Source: a virus
IMG/VR virus record: IMGVR_UViG_3300003873_000030
Span: 1 to 36,160 of that record
Direction: 5' to 3' (one strand)
DNA length: 36,160 bases
The notes under the pieces are model-generated. The model ran no database searches and was not told the origin of the DNA. It worked only from the letters and a program-made list of their open reading frames with translations. This document shows positions 23,710-30,885 of this stretch, in pieces (position 1 is the first letter of the stretch; each line of letters opens with the position of its first letter). Position numbers and translations under genes: made by a program.

Positions 23710-23790
23710 TTCCAAGCTTTACATACTTTAAAACACTTAAGTATGAGTAGTGTATGTAGGTGCTTGGAAACCTTGGTTACTACTCATACT
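23710..23790. other. Predicted H-type pseudoknot
   Basis: Stem 1 pairs 23710-23717 with 23762-23769 (TTCCAAGC/GCTTGGAA, 8 of 8) and continues as 23720-23726 with 23752-23758 (TACATAC/GTATGTA, 7 of 7), with a 2/3-base internal loop. Stem 2 pairs 23740-23751 in the loop of stem 1 with 23779-23790 downstream (AGTATGAGTAGT/ACTACTCATACT, 12 of 12). Loop lengths (13 and 9) allow both stems at once. It lies between the relic and the endonuclease gene. No known ribozyme class was recognised. Confidence 0.6.
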
Positions 23791-23823
23791 AAAATGCTTT
23801 AAAGTAGTATACCTTAATTACAG

Positions 23824-23889
23824 TTAAATTGGTATTAAGTGACATCCGATCACTACCATTGTTCTTTTGATTTTCTTTAATTCGTTCAT
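23824..23889 (-). pseudogene. Relic of the original start of the HTH gene
   Basis: 21 codons and a stop. A strong ribosome binding site (TAGGAGGGTAAA) precedes the ATG at 23889; the frame encodes MNELKKIKRTMVVIGCH, then LIPI and TAA. TMVVIGCH matches TMVIVGCH at the start of the gene at 22461-22910, and DNA identity ends right after TGTCACT. It is the native 5' end cut off by the AP2/HNH cassette and should still be translated to a short peptide. Confidence 0.7.
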
Positions 23890-23977
23890 TTTACCCTCCT
23901 ACAGGTTATTAAATTTTATAGTTTTATAACTTTACGGTTAAAGGTTATTTAAAAATTCTTTATTTATTGTTTATTCT

Positions 23978-24124
23978 TTACTCGTTAATCACTATGATAA
24001 TAAAGTTACTGTTGTTAGAGTAAAAACTATAAATCTCTACCCATTCATTATTAGTAAATTGTCCATCAAACCAACTAAGATATTTACCTAACCCTGTTTT
24101 AATATTTTCTACATAATAATACAT
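23978..24124 (-). CDS. Small hypothetical protein (48 aa)
   Basis: MYYYVENIKTGLGKYLSWFD and a hydrophobic, strand-like end. AAGGAGA lies 8 bases before the ATG, a strong site. No family recognised. The 110 bases upstream are AT-rich without a gene. Confidence 0.55.
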   Translation of the reverse strand: MYYYVENIKTGLGKYLSWFDGQFTNNEWVEIYSFYSNNSNFIIIVINE

Positions 24125-24234
24125 CTGTATATTCTCCTTAATATTAGCTTAAACATTGTATTTTATCCTTGAAGTGACTATACAGTTATTAAAAACTTTA
24201 TCATTGAAGTATAACACTAAAAGTGTACTTTTTA

Positions 24235-24657
24235 CTATACTAATTTTGAGTAATCTGTAGTTCTATCATATCCATAGTAATTGTGCTGTTTTTGGTGACA
24301 ACCATTGGGACCACTACATAATAAAATTACATCGTCTATTGTTTCATAACCTAGTGTGCGATAGTGAAGATGGTGCATATCTAATTGTTCACTTAGTTTA
24401 CCGCATTTTCCACAGCGATTGTTTTGCTGAATTAGTTTATTTACTTTTAATAAGCGCCAATACTCAGATTTAAGATGTGCTTTCTTTTGTTCAGCACTCA
24501 TAAATTGATTGCTTAATGTAGCTGTTTTGTTTGCTTTATTGTTATCGAATGATTTCTTATAAGCATTATCACTTATTTCATAATAAGATTTATCATAGAA
24601 TTGACTACCTATCCATATGAATAATGCAAAACCTACTAAAAAACTAAGGAATTCCAT
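24235..24657 (-). CDS. HNH nuclease with N-terminal membrane segment
   Basis: 140 residues. Residues 3-20 (FLSFLVGFALFIWIGSQF) form a membrane helix. The rest is an HNH domain: CGKC, then MHHLHYRTLGYETIDDVILL with the catalytic His pair, and CHQKQH at the end; two cysteine pairs should hold structural zinc. It overlaps the 50-residue membrane protein gene as TAATG. Homing endonucleases are normally soluble, so a membrane anchor suggests a role at the envelope, for example attack on incoming DNA. That role is inference. Confidence 0.75.
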   Translation of the reverse strand: MEFLSFLVGFALFIWIGSQFYDKSYYEISDNAYKKSFDNNKANKTATLSNQFMSAEQKKAHLKSEYWRLLKVNKLIQQNNRCGKCGKLSEQLDMHHLHYRTLGYETIDDVILLCSGPNGCHQKQHNYYGYDRTTDYSKLV

Positions 24658-24809
24658 TACTCTTTAGTTACCATGTAAAAAGCATAAGCTACTACTCCAG
24701 CCATAATAGGGATAAAAAATATAGCAGATACCGCTGTTAAAGCTATTGTAATACTTAATACTAACACTCCTACCATCCATAATGCTATAGTTGTAAATAA
24801 TTGTTGCAT
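24657..24809 (-). CDS. Small two-helix membrane protein
   Basis: 50 residues. Two hydrophobic stretches (IALWMVGVLVLSITIAL and AIFFIPIMAGVVAYAFYMV) are separated by a short turn. AGGAG precedes the ATG at 24809. Its stop overlaps the start of the membrane-anchored HNH gene, so the two proteins are made together. Confidence 0.6.
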   Translation of the reverse strand: MQQLFTTIALWMVGVLVLSITIALTAVSAIFFIPIMAGVVAYAFYMVTKE

Positions 24810-24817
24810 GTCAACTC

Positions 24818-25135
24818 CTATAAGTTGTATTTAGCTAAAATAGCGTCTAAATCTGTCTCTTTTGTTAGATCCGGATAAGATTCAGGTTCTGCTGTTTCAT
24901 TACTTTCTTTATTCCATTCAAGAAACTTGAGTGGAGTAAAAAATAAGTATAGTGACATAACTGCACTAGCTACAGTAGCAATTACAGCACCTCCAAAACT
25001 ACCTGCAAACATTGCATTAAGCAGCATTAAACTAACTACATCAAGTACAGCATCTGCATATCTAGCATGATTAAGTTTAGCTATAATAACAGCAAAGTTA
25101 AAAAATGCTACAACTCCTATAAACATAAAATCCAT
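24818..25135 (-). CDS. Membrane protein (105 aa)
   Basis: I chose the ATG at 25135 because GAAGGAG lies 9 bases upstream; the open frame reaches further back through a poly-T stretch that belongs to the terminator. Two or three membrane segments cover residues 3-75, and the last 30 residues are acidic (PESYPDLTKETDLDAILAKY). It heads the small operon with the 50-residue membrane protein and the HNH protein. Confidence 0.6.
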   Translation of the reverse strand: MDFMFIGVVAFFNFAVIIAKLNHARYADAVLDVVSLMLLNAMFAGSFGGAVIATVASAVMSLYLFFTPLKFLEWNKESNETAEPESYPDLTKETDLDAILAKYNL

Positions 25136-25180
25136 GATAACTCCTTCAATTAAATTTTCGTTACTTTCTTTATAAAAGAT

Positions 25181-25226
25181 AAAAAAAAAAAAAAATAACA
25201 ATACACTAGCATAATGCTAATGTATT
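25181..25226 (-). terminator. Rho-independent terminator after RNA polymerase
   Basis: On the minus strand, AATACATTAGCAT and ATGCTAGTGTATT (25200-25226) form a long stem with one wobble and a short loop. GTTA and 15 consecutive T (25195-25181) follow. It begins 45 bases after the RNA polymerase stop codon. Confidence 0.8.
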
Positions 25227-25270
25227 TCTGTTTGTTCGTAAAAGAAGAAAAAAAAAAGAGAATATCAACA

Positions 25271-25572
25271 CTATTTAAGTGCTGATATTTCTGCTTCAAG
25301 TTTACCTTCAAATGGTTCTACTAATGCCCACATTTTATCGAATGCTTTATCTGCTTTAGGACCTACTGCTCCTATTGATTCTCTATAGTTATTGAGAACT
25401 GAAATACGGTTTGCATGAAGCTCATTGAGTTGTGCTGTATATGCTTTTCTAGTAGCTAATGCTGTATTTGGCAATACTAAGAATGCGTCATGAATAGCTA
25501 TTACGTCATTACCTTGCTCTTGTACTCGTAAACAAGTATTATCTGCTATTTTGCTATCTAAATTGTGAACTA
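25271..25572 (-). CDS. RNA polymerase subunit 2, exon 2
   Basis: Two bases of a split Leu codon and 99 codons. Joined to exon 1 it reads ATG-LVHNLDSKIADN, then DVIAIHDAFLVLP. IHDAF is motif C of T7-class RNA polymerases (HDSF in T7) and carries the second catalytic Asp, residue 534 in the joined protein. Without splicing the product would end at GLTY and lack this Asp. The full protein is 605 residues. There is no good start codon at the head of this exon, which supports splicing. Confidence 0.8.
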
Positions 25573-26588
25573 CATTATGTTAACAGGGTCGTTAAGCCTG
25601 CTTAGTTTTGTTACTTTTATAATATACTACTTTCCAACCATCTCTGCCATACTTATTTATAGCACGCTGAACTTTAGACTTTAAACGAGATAAAGGAATA
25701 TCTAACTGCCTACTGGCTTCAGATATAGAGTGGAATTTATACACTTTTTCAGGTTCACTTCTATGTACTAGATGGATAGGAGAACAAGTAGAGTGATTAG
25801 CTCTATTCTTAGCTCTAACTATCTCAACCTGTTCCTTAGATATAGTTTTACCTTTATGGAAATTCCCTATAGTCTTTCTTTGCTCATCTGTCCATCTATT
25901 TTTCATACCTTTAAGTGGACTTACTTTTCCTTTATGAGCGTTTGCTATTTTTTCTTTAGCTTCTTCCGTATGGTGCTTACCCGTCCAGTCTGGACAATAA
26001 CCTCCTCCTACAGTACAGTTCCAACCGATAGATTTATCAGGTCTGTATTCCTTTTCTTTTGCTAAAGCTTCTTCTTTATTATCAGTTGTATATAACACTA
26101 TTTGTTCAATAGCTTCCCAACCATACTTATGTATGGCTTTATAAAAGATAGGATGGGCATTTCCATTAGCTGGATTCTCATACCTATAGTGATGTTCTTT
26201 ATTTCTGCGGTCTAAGTTGTTAGTAAATCCGATATAACCCTGAGTATAAGGGTCTATATGTTCTTTTAGCTTATACCAGTATATGTAGTATGTATTCATT
26301 TTTTATCCTTAAGTTTGACTCTTAAGGTATTGTAACAAAACTAATCTTATAGTTTCCTATAAGTATCGGACTATATCATCATATACTGTTAAATATATGA
26401 AAGGCGCTTCGATGGGCACTTGCCTCACCTACGGACATTATTAACTACAGCACTACTTGTTTAGCCTCTTGTCCTAGTCTCTGAACCTTCAAGAGTATTT
26501 CTACTCAAGCTTGGCTGCTGATTGGCATATCCTTTACAGGACTTAGCTTTCCAGCAATTCACCTTTTTTATACTGGGCTAGTATGTCA
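25573..26588 (-). mobile_element. Group I intron in the RNA polymerase gene
   Basis: All four conserved core elements are present in order on the minus strand: P AATTGCTGGAAA (26559-26548), Q AATCAGCAGCC (26523-26513), R GGTTCAGAGACTAGG (26487-26473) and S GATGATATAGTCC (26380-26368). GACTA in R pairs with TAGTC in S as P7. P1 is formed by exon ACTGGGT with GCCCAGT at 26578-26572, with the expected T-G wobble at the 5' splice site (26589). The 3' end is set at G25573, because splicing there restores frame and motif. Length is 1016 bases. Confidence 0.85.
25592..26299 (-). CDS. GIY-YIG intron endonuclease
   Basis: 235 residues. The N-terminus has YYIYWYKL and QGYIGFTNNLDRR as the GIY and YIG strands with the Arg of the active site; KEKEYR supplies the Glu. 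Three NUMOD3-type repeats (HTEEAKEKIANAHKG, then DEQRKTIGNFHKGK and ISKEQVEIVRAKN) and a NUMOD1-like helix-turn-helix (HSISEASRQLDIPLSRL) form the DNA-binding tail. The gene lies in the P9 region, after core element S, and ends 19 bases before the 3' splice site. It should cleave intronless RNA polymerase genes. Confidence 0.85.
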   Translation of the reverse strand: MNTYYIYWYKLKEHIDPYTQGYIGFTNNLDRRNKEHHYRYENPANGNAHPIFYKAIHKYGWEAIEQIVLYTTDNKEEALAKEKEYRPDKSIGWNCTVGGGYCPDWTGKHHTEEAKEKIANAHKGKVSPLKGMKNRWTDEQRKTIGNFHKGKTISKEQVEIVRAKNRANHSTCSPIHLVHRSEPEKVYKFHSISEASRQLDIPLSRLKSKVQRAINKYGRDGWKVVYYKSNKTKQA

Positions 26589-28104
26589 ACCCAGTTGCAA
26601 AGTAAGTTCTAAATGCATCATAATCAGGTACTCTGATAGGCTTATGCATAAAGAATGTCTTAGTACGCTTCTTAGCTGGATTCCACACCATATACGGCTT
26701 AAGATCACTAGCTACAACTTTAGATTTGTTTACTTCAACTATATACTCTTCATTCCAGCCTTTCACTTTGTATATTGGAGTTTGTACATCAGAGAACTTG
26801 ATTACTGCGTCTTTAAACGCTTTAATAACTGCAAATGCACCTCTATTGAACTCTTTACGTATAGCTCTAACTTCGTCTTTATCAACTTCTATATTGTTAG
26901 ATTTCAATAGTGATGCTACAGATGCAGAACTACCATAGAAAGTAGCTACTTGAGTTTTAGCTGATACTCTACGTACACCATCAATATGCCATGCATCTTG
27001 AATATCATCACGTTCTATCATGTTAGTTTTCTGCATAAGACGTTTATCGTTAGTTATACAAGCTAATACTTGAGCTAATGACATAGTTGCATCTACTTCG
27101 ATAGGAATATCCCATACAACTGTACCTACTTCGTTAAGCTCATCTAGTTTGTCATAGATACGTTCTAGCCATATATGTTCATGTAACTCTTTACGACCTT
27201 CTTCTGTGTCTAAGTTTATAGGTGGTAACTCTCTACGCTTATATGCTATCATACCTGCTAATATACGAGTAGAATAACGTTGGCGTTTAAGCCCTAGTAG
27301 TTCTGCTATAAAGCCATAAATGCTGTCTAGAGCATCTCTGCTGTCTAAAGTAATAGTTTGTCCTTCTGTGAAGCTAATAAGTGCTCTAGCGTCTTTATAT
27401 CCTATTGGATTAAATACACGCTTTAATGCTCCATAAATAGCTCTACCACGCTGGTCTGATACATTACACTCAAGGTTGTATTTACGTTCTGGATTAACTA
27501 GAATTTCTTCTAGAACTAACTCACTAATAACTGCATAACCGCTGGTATCGTCCATTACATAGTCATACTTAGAGGCTATCTTTTGCATAGACTTGATTGT
27601 ATTAGCTAAGATAGTATCATAATACTTTTCTAACATAACAGTATCATATGTATAATCTACTACAGCAGAAGTAGCAAAACCCTTACGAACTAAACCGTTG
27701 TCTTTAGTGCCACTAGGAGCTTTAGTTAAGTTAGTTGGTTGAGCTAGTACTTCACGTCTAGGCATATACTTAGTTAATTTAGCTTGTCTACGATATTCAA
27801 CAGTAGCTGTAAAACCACCTAAAACACTAAGTGCTATACGATTATCTATAGCTAATGATGCGTACTTATTACGAATTTCTATAGTAAGTAAATCTACACA
27901 TATAAAACTAAATACTTCCATAAATGCAACACCTACTTGGTCTGCCCAATATGGTAAGCTAATAGCTGATTTGTGCACATAAGCGTTGTCTAATGCTCCG
28001 ATAAGTCGGTTAGTATCCTCGCTATTGAAACCAATTGCTTCTTTTGCTTTACTGCTAAGGTTTGTATCTAATACTTTATAAGCTACTGTTTCTTCTATTT
28101 TCAT
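26589..28104 (-). CDS. T7-class RNA polymerase, subunit 2 (N4 type), exon 1
   Basis: 505 codons and one base. VSDQRGRAIYGALKRVFNPIG (from residue 216) matches the DWRGRVYAVSMFNPQG region of T7 RNA polymerase. VDATMSLAQ holds the first catalytic Asp (338, motif A), and RRVSAKTQVATFYGSS is motif B with the conserved Arg, Lys and Tyr-Gly. The fingers-palm half is present, while the N-terminal domain of T7 is missing, as expected for subunit 2 of N4 RNA polymerase II. It transcribes phage middle genes in N4. Unspliced, the frame runs three codons into the intron and stops. Confidence 0.8.
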
Positions 28105-28152
28105 TGTATTTCTCCTGTAATTAAAATAAATAAGGGCACTAAGGCCCTATAA

Positions 28153-28818
28153 CTATGCTACTTCTTCAAGTAGACTTTTATGGCGTTCAAGAGAAGCTTG
28201 CATATCTGCTAGTTCTGCTTTAGCTTTCTCAATGGCTGTAGCTTCTGCTCTCTTCCACTTAGCTAATGTTAGTTTGTTATCCACAACTGGTAAACCTACT
28301 ACGTCTGCAACTGTGATAACTGCAAACTCATACTCTTCTACATCAGGCTCAATACCGTCAACTATTTCTGCTTCATCTGATACGAAGGTATGGTAGCCTT
28401 TATACTCTTTGATATCTAACAGTAAATCAGCATCGATAGCTAATCCTTTACTAGCAAAGAAATCTAGCATGTCTTCCTGCAGTCCTGGTACTTCTGCTGG
28501 GTTACCGTGCCCTGTAATAGGCCATGCATACATGTTAGCTAAAATGTTAATGAGTGCTGGAATACGACCATACTCACTTCTACGAGTAACTGAAATCTTA
28601 CGCTCAAGTGCTTCTTCATCAAAACCGATAGTATCTGCTACATCACTAAGTAAACTAGTCATTTTACTGATTGCTTCTGCTCTAAGCGTACGGTCTATTG
28701 CCTTCTCACTAGTTAATCTAGTTACCTTTAACTCAGCTAAACGGTTAGCTCTTGCTTGTGCTACTTTAGCGTCGAACTCTGTTACTACTGCTTCTACATT
28801 ATTTGCTACATTTTCCAT
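28153..28818 (-). CDS. Probable RNA polymerase subunit 1 (N4 type)
   Basis: 221 residues. It lies 48 bases upstream of subunit 2, the place and rough size of subunit 1 in N4-type phages. ERKISVTRRSEYGRIPALIN and NILANMYAWP could be the region that contacts promoter DNA, but I see no diagnostic motif. The C-terminus is a coiled coil. A CTCC-complementary site (TAGGAGGT) precedes the start. The call rests on position and length more than on sequence. Confidence 0.5.
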   Translation of the reverse strand: MENVANNVEAVVTEFDAKVAQARANRLAELKVTRLTSEKAIDRTLRAEAISKMTSLLSDVADTIGFDEEALERKISVTRRSEYGRIPALINILANMYAWPITGHGNPAEVPGLQEDMLDFFASKGLAIDADLLLDIKEYKGYHTFVSDEAEIVDGIEPDVEEYEFAVITVADVVGLPVVDNKLTLAKWKRAEATAIEKAKAELADMQASLERHKSLLEEVA

Positions 28819-28963
28819 TGATTGACCTCCTACAGTCTGTTTAATTTATTTAGAACCTAATGGCTCTATAATACCCTACGAATAAGGTATTAAGAACTAT
28901 TGATGGTAATAAGCCCACACCATAGAAAGGTGATAGGCAATTAAGTTGGTGATTAAGTGGTGA

Positions 28964-29218
28964 TTATGTGTAAGTAGAGAAGTCAGATAGTTTGTGAGTA
29001 GGCTTAGTTAGAGTAGCAACTAATAGTTGTTGTTCTAGCTTAGCTATTCTGTCATTTTTTCGCTTAACTAATTTCTCTAGTGCTTCTATATTACTGAGCT
29101 TACTGTTAATATAACTATCAAGGTCTTCTATGTCCTTAATAGTAAACTCAATAGTATCTTCAGTATGGTTGTATATGATGTCCTTAAGGATACTATTCCA
29201 GAGTAATGTTTTACTCAT
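28964..29218 (-). CDS. Small paralog of the protein at 20698-20958
   Basis: 84 residues with the same plan as the earlier copy: an N-terminal Trp helix, the strand FTIKDIEDL, a coiled coil, and a C-terminal LSDFSTYT. Between this gene and the next (28819-28963) there is a hairpin TAATACC/GGTATTA but no gene. Confidence 0.6.
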   Translation of the reverse strand: MSKTLLWNSILKDIIYNHTEDTIEFTIKDIEDLDSYINSKLSNIEALEKLVKRKNDRIAKLEQQLLVATLTKPTHKLSDFSTYT

Positions 29219-29220
29219 AA

Positions 29221-29565
29221 CTACTTCTCCTTGTTATTAAACATATCGAATACTTTTAAGCATTCTTTTACTATTTCACGCTCTGTATAGCTATTATTAT
29301 AGCTATGAGCATAATCCCACCCGATAAAGTTATTTTTGATGTTATCAAATAGCTTACCTTCATAGGTAATCTCTACAGGTAACTCAGGATACTTTTCATA
29401 TACTTCATCTTCTGATAAATTTGTACTAATATACCCACAGTAATGTTCCATATCTAGTATTTCTACTATAACTAAAGTTTTAGCTTGGTCTTTATCATGT
29501 ATTGCCATAACTAACCTAACATTGCTATCTTCTGTTATTTTACCATTTTCTACATCTAATTTCAT
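29221..29565 (-). CDS. Conserved phage hypothetical protein
   Basis: 114 residues. MEHYCGYIS and GWDYAHSYNNSYTEREIVKE match the pattern HxCGYI...GFDxAHxGD...V...C seen in many phage proteins of unknown function. The start overlaps the stop of the upstream gene by one base. Confidence 0.6.
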   Translation of the reverse strand: MKLDVENGKITEDSNVRLVMAIHDKDQAKTLVIVEILDMEHYCGYISTNLSEDEVYEKYPELPVEITYEGKLFDNIKNNFIGWDYAHSYNNSYTEREIVKECLKVFDMFNNKEK

Positions 29566-29816
29566 TATTTCTCCTTTGGGTTGTCAATTAACCATTTTCT
29601 ATACTCTTTATCTTTAGAGTAGTCATGATAACTATGGTCTCTGTACTGTCTGTACTCTTCTGTCTGTTGTAACTCATTACTACGTTCTTCGAATGCTGTA
29701 AACGCTATTACTGCTGATATAAATGTAAGCATAGCTAGTATACTACCGTCTATAACAAACGCTGCTATTACTGTTATACCTACTATTAAAAGCGCAGCTA
29801 TGCTTAATATTTCCAT
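29565..29816 (-). CDS. Small membrane protein
   Basis: 83 residues. Two membrane segments cover residues 3-42 and a charged, Tyr-rich tail follows. An AAGGAG site sits 7 bases upstream of the ATG. Confidence 0.55.
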   Translation of the reverse strand: MEILSIAALLIVGITVIAAFVIDGSILAMLTFISAVIAFTAFEERSNELQQTEEYRQYRDHSYHDYSKDKEYRKWLIDNPKEK

Positions 29817-29826
29817 ACCGTACTCC

Positions 29827-29931
29827 TTAAAATAATTTATTTGCTAAGTTATCTAGCAACTTTGGGTTGACTGTATCTAGTACAGCAGCTATGGTGATGG
29901 TTACTACTATTAATGTGAGTAGTGTGGTCAT
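29827..29931 (-). CDS. 34-residue membrane peptide
   Basis: MTTLLTLIVVTITIAAVLDT is one membrane helix, then a polar amphipathic tail (NPKLLDNLANKLF). The ATG overlaps the stop of the winged-helix gene as ATGA, and its stop is followed by the ribosome binding site of the next gene. Both features support a real gene. Confidence 0.6.
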   Translation of the reverse strand: MTTLLTLIVVTITIAAVLDTVNPKLLDNLANKLF

Positions 29932-30329
29932 TGGGATTCCTTTATTTTCTTCCACTCTTTAAAAGTTTCTTTATAGCTATTTGGTACTATAAAATCAGGA
30001 TTGAATAAGTATTCAGAAGTAATACCTTTCTTAGTACGAATTACTATATTCTTTTTAGCTAAAGCTTTATACCCTTTGCTGAATACTACTTTATCTGTCT
30101 TAGATAAACTACTAGTACTAAACTTAGCATAGTTAGTTTTCCAATCTCTGCTATTCTTTAGTAGTATAAAAGCCATTGCCTCAGGCTTGCTAAAATTAGC
30201 TATTATATCTAATGCTTCCATTCCATCTCCTGTCATTGTGAACTGTGGTTTTTCTTCCCGTTTCTTAACACTTATATTATACTCTTCATCGGGATTTAAG
30301 CTCCGCAGCTGTATAATACTTTTATCCAA
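29928..30329 (-). CDS. Winged-helix protein, plasmid replication-like, TTG start
   Basis: 133 residues. Helix EAMAFILLKNSRDW, turn and helix SLSKTDKVVFSKGYKALAKK and wing IVIRTKKGITSEYLFNP form a winged helix like that of RepL-type proteins. The start is TTG at 30329, seven bases after AAGGAG; there is no ATG in place. It lies first in the leftward early operon. The ribosome binding site overlaps an inverted repeat that may be its own operator or an RNA switch. Confidence 0.6.
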   Translation of the reverse strand: MDKSIIQLRSLNPDEEYNISVKKREEKPQFTMTGDGMEALDIIANFSKPEAMAFILLKNSRDWKTNYAKFSTSSLSKTDKVVFSKGYKALAKKNIVIRTKKGITSEYLFNPDFIVPNSYKETFKEWKKIKESQ

Positions 30330-30336
30330 AACTTCT

Positions 30337-30369
30337 CCTTACGCTTTAATTTCTTCCTCTTGCGTAAGG
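30337..30369 (-). promoter_or_regulatory. Inverted repeat that covers the ribosome binding site
   Basis: CCTTACGC and GCGTAAGG are perfect 8-base arms with a 17-base loop. On the transcript the downstream arm includes AAGG of the Shine-Dalgarno sequence AAGGAG. Folding would block translation of the winged-helix protein. The same palindrome could be a DNA operator. A TATAAT lies three bases upstream of the outer arm. Confidence 0.55.
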
Positions 30370-30371
30370 AA

Positions 30372-30377
30372 ATTATA
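30372..30377 (-). promoter_or_regulatory. -10 element of leftward early operon
   Basis: TATAAT on the minus strand (in TTTTGTATAATTTCC), 43 bases before the TTG start, with AT-rich DNA upstream and a second TATAAT about 25 bases further. Transcription would begin within the inverted repeat at 30337-30369. Confidence 0.45.
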
Positions 30378-30425
30378 CAAAACATATAATTAACTCTTAC
30401 TGAAATTATATAAAATATATACTTA

Positions 30426-30459
30426 GATTTCTCTACAACTCCCTACTGCATGAGGTTTC
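30426..30459 (-). repeat. 34-base imperfect repeat, copy 1
   Basis: 25 of 34 positions agree with 30658-30691. The best part is the 19-base core CCCTACTGYAYGAGGTTTC (plus strand), 17 of 19 identical. It lies next to a TA tract in each case. Confidence 0.6.
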
Positions 30460-30657
30460 CCTATATATATATAATAAAGGGATTAAATTATATGGAAGAT
30501 AGTATGCTGTATTAAAGGTTGAGTATAGCTTGAGGATTTTAAGGTGGTTGATACATTTATTGTGGTAGGAATTAGTACTTAAAACTGTCTGAAACCCTTA
30601 AATTCATACAGATTTCTGGCTGAAAACCGTAATCTGAGACATTTCTAGGATTGGGTA

Positions 30658-30691
30658 AAATCCTCTGTAAGCCCCTACTGTACGAGGTTTC
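30658..30691 (-). repeat. 34-base imperfect repeat, copy 2
   Basis: Second copy, 232 bases from the first. In this copy the core is the loop of a CCCCT/AGGGG hairpin with a T run after it. Repeats of this kind in phage intergenic DNA are often promoters of the phage polymerase or operator sites. Confidence 0.6.
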
Positions 30692-30885
30692 AAGGGGTTT
30701 TTGCCCTATAGCTCATCAAATACTGCTATTATTATATATATATATAATATATAGAGTATTGAATACCACCCCACATAAAAAGGTGAAAGGCTGAAATATT
30801 TGTCATTGAAGTACAGTACTTTCGTAGAGGTAAAAAGTTCCCCTCTCTTAGCAATCGTACTTTCATAATAAGTGTAAAGTGTAGC

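Larger units (their letters stand above)
30378..30885. other. Non-coding AT-rich region, about 500 bases
   Basis: No gene is supported here. It holds two alternating TA tracts (about 30461-30473 and 30735-30752), two copies of a 34-base repeat and a CCCCT/AGGGG hairpin followed by TTTTT on the plus strand (30672-30703). A hydrophobic open frame at 30706-30951 starts inside the upstream gene, has no ribosome binding site and contains the terminator, so I leave it out. Confidence 0.5.

Noticed and set aside
28409-28825. 138-codon plus-strand frame opposite the subunit 1 gene
   Set aside because: It is the antisense shadow of a minus-strand gene with a proper start site and operon context.
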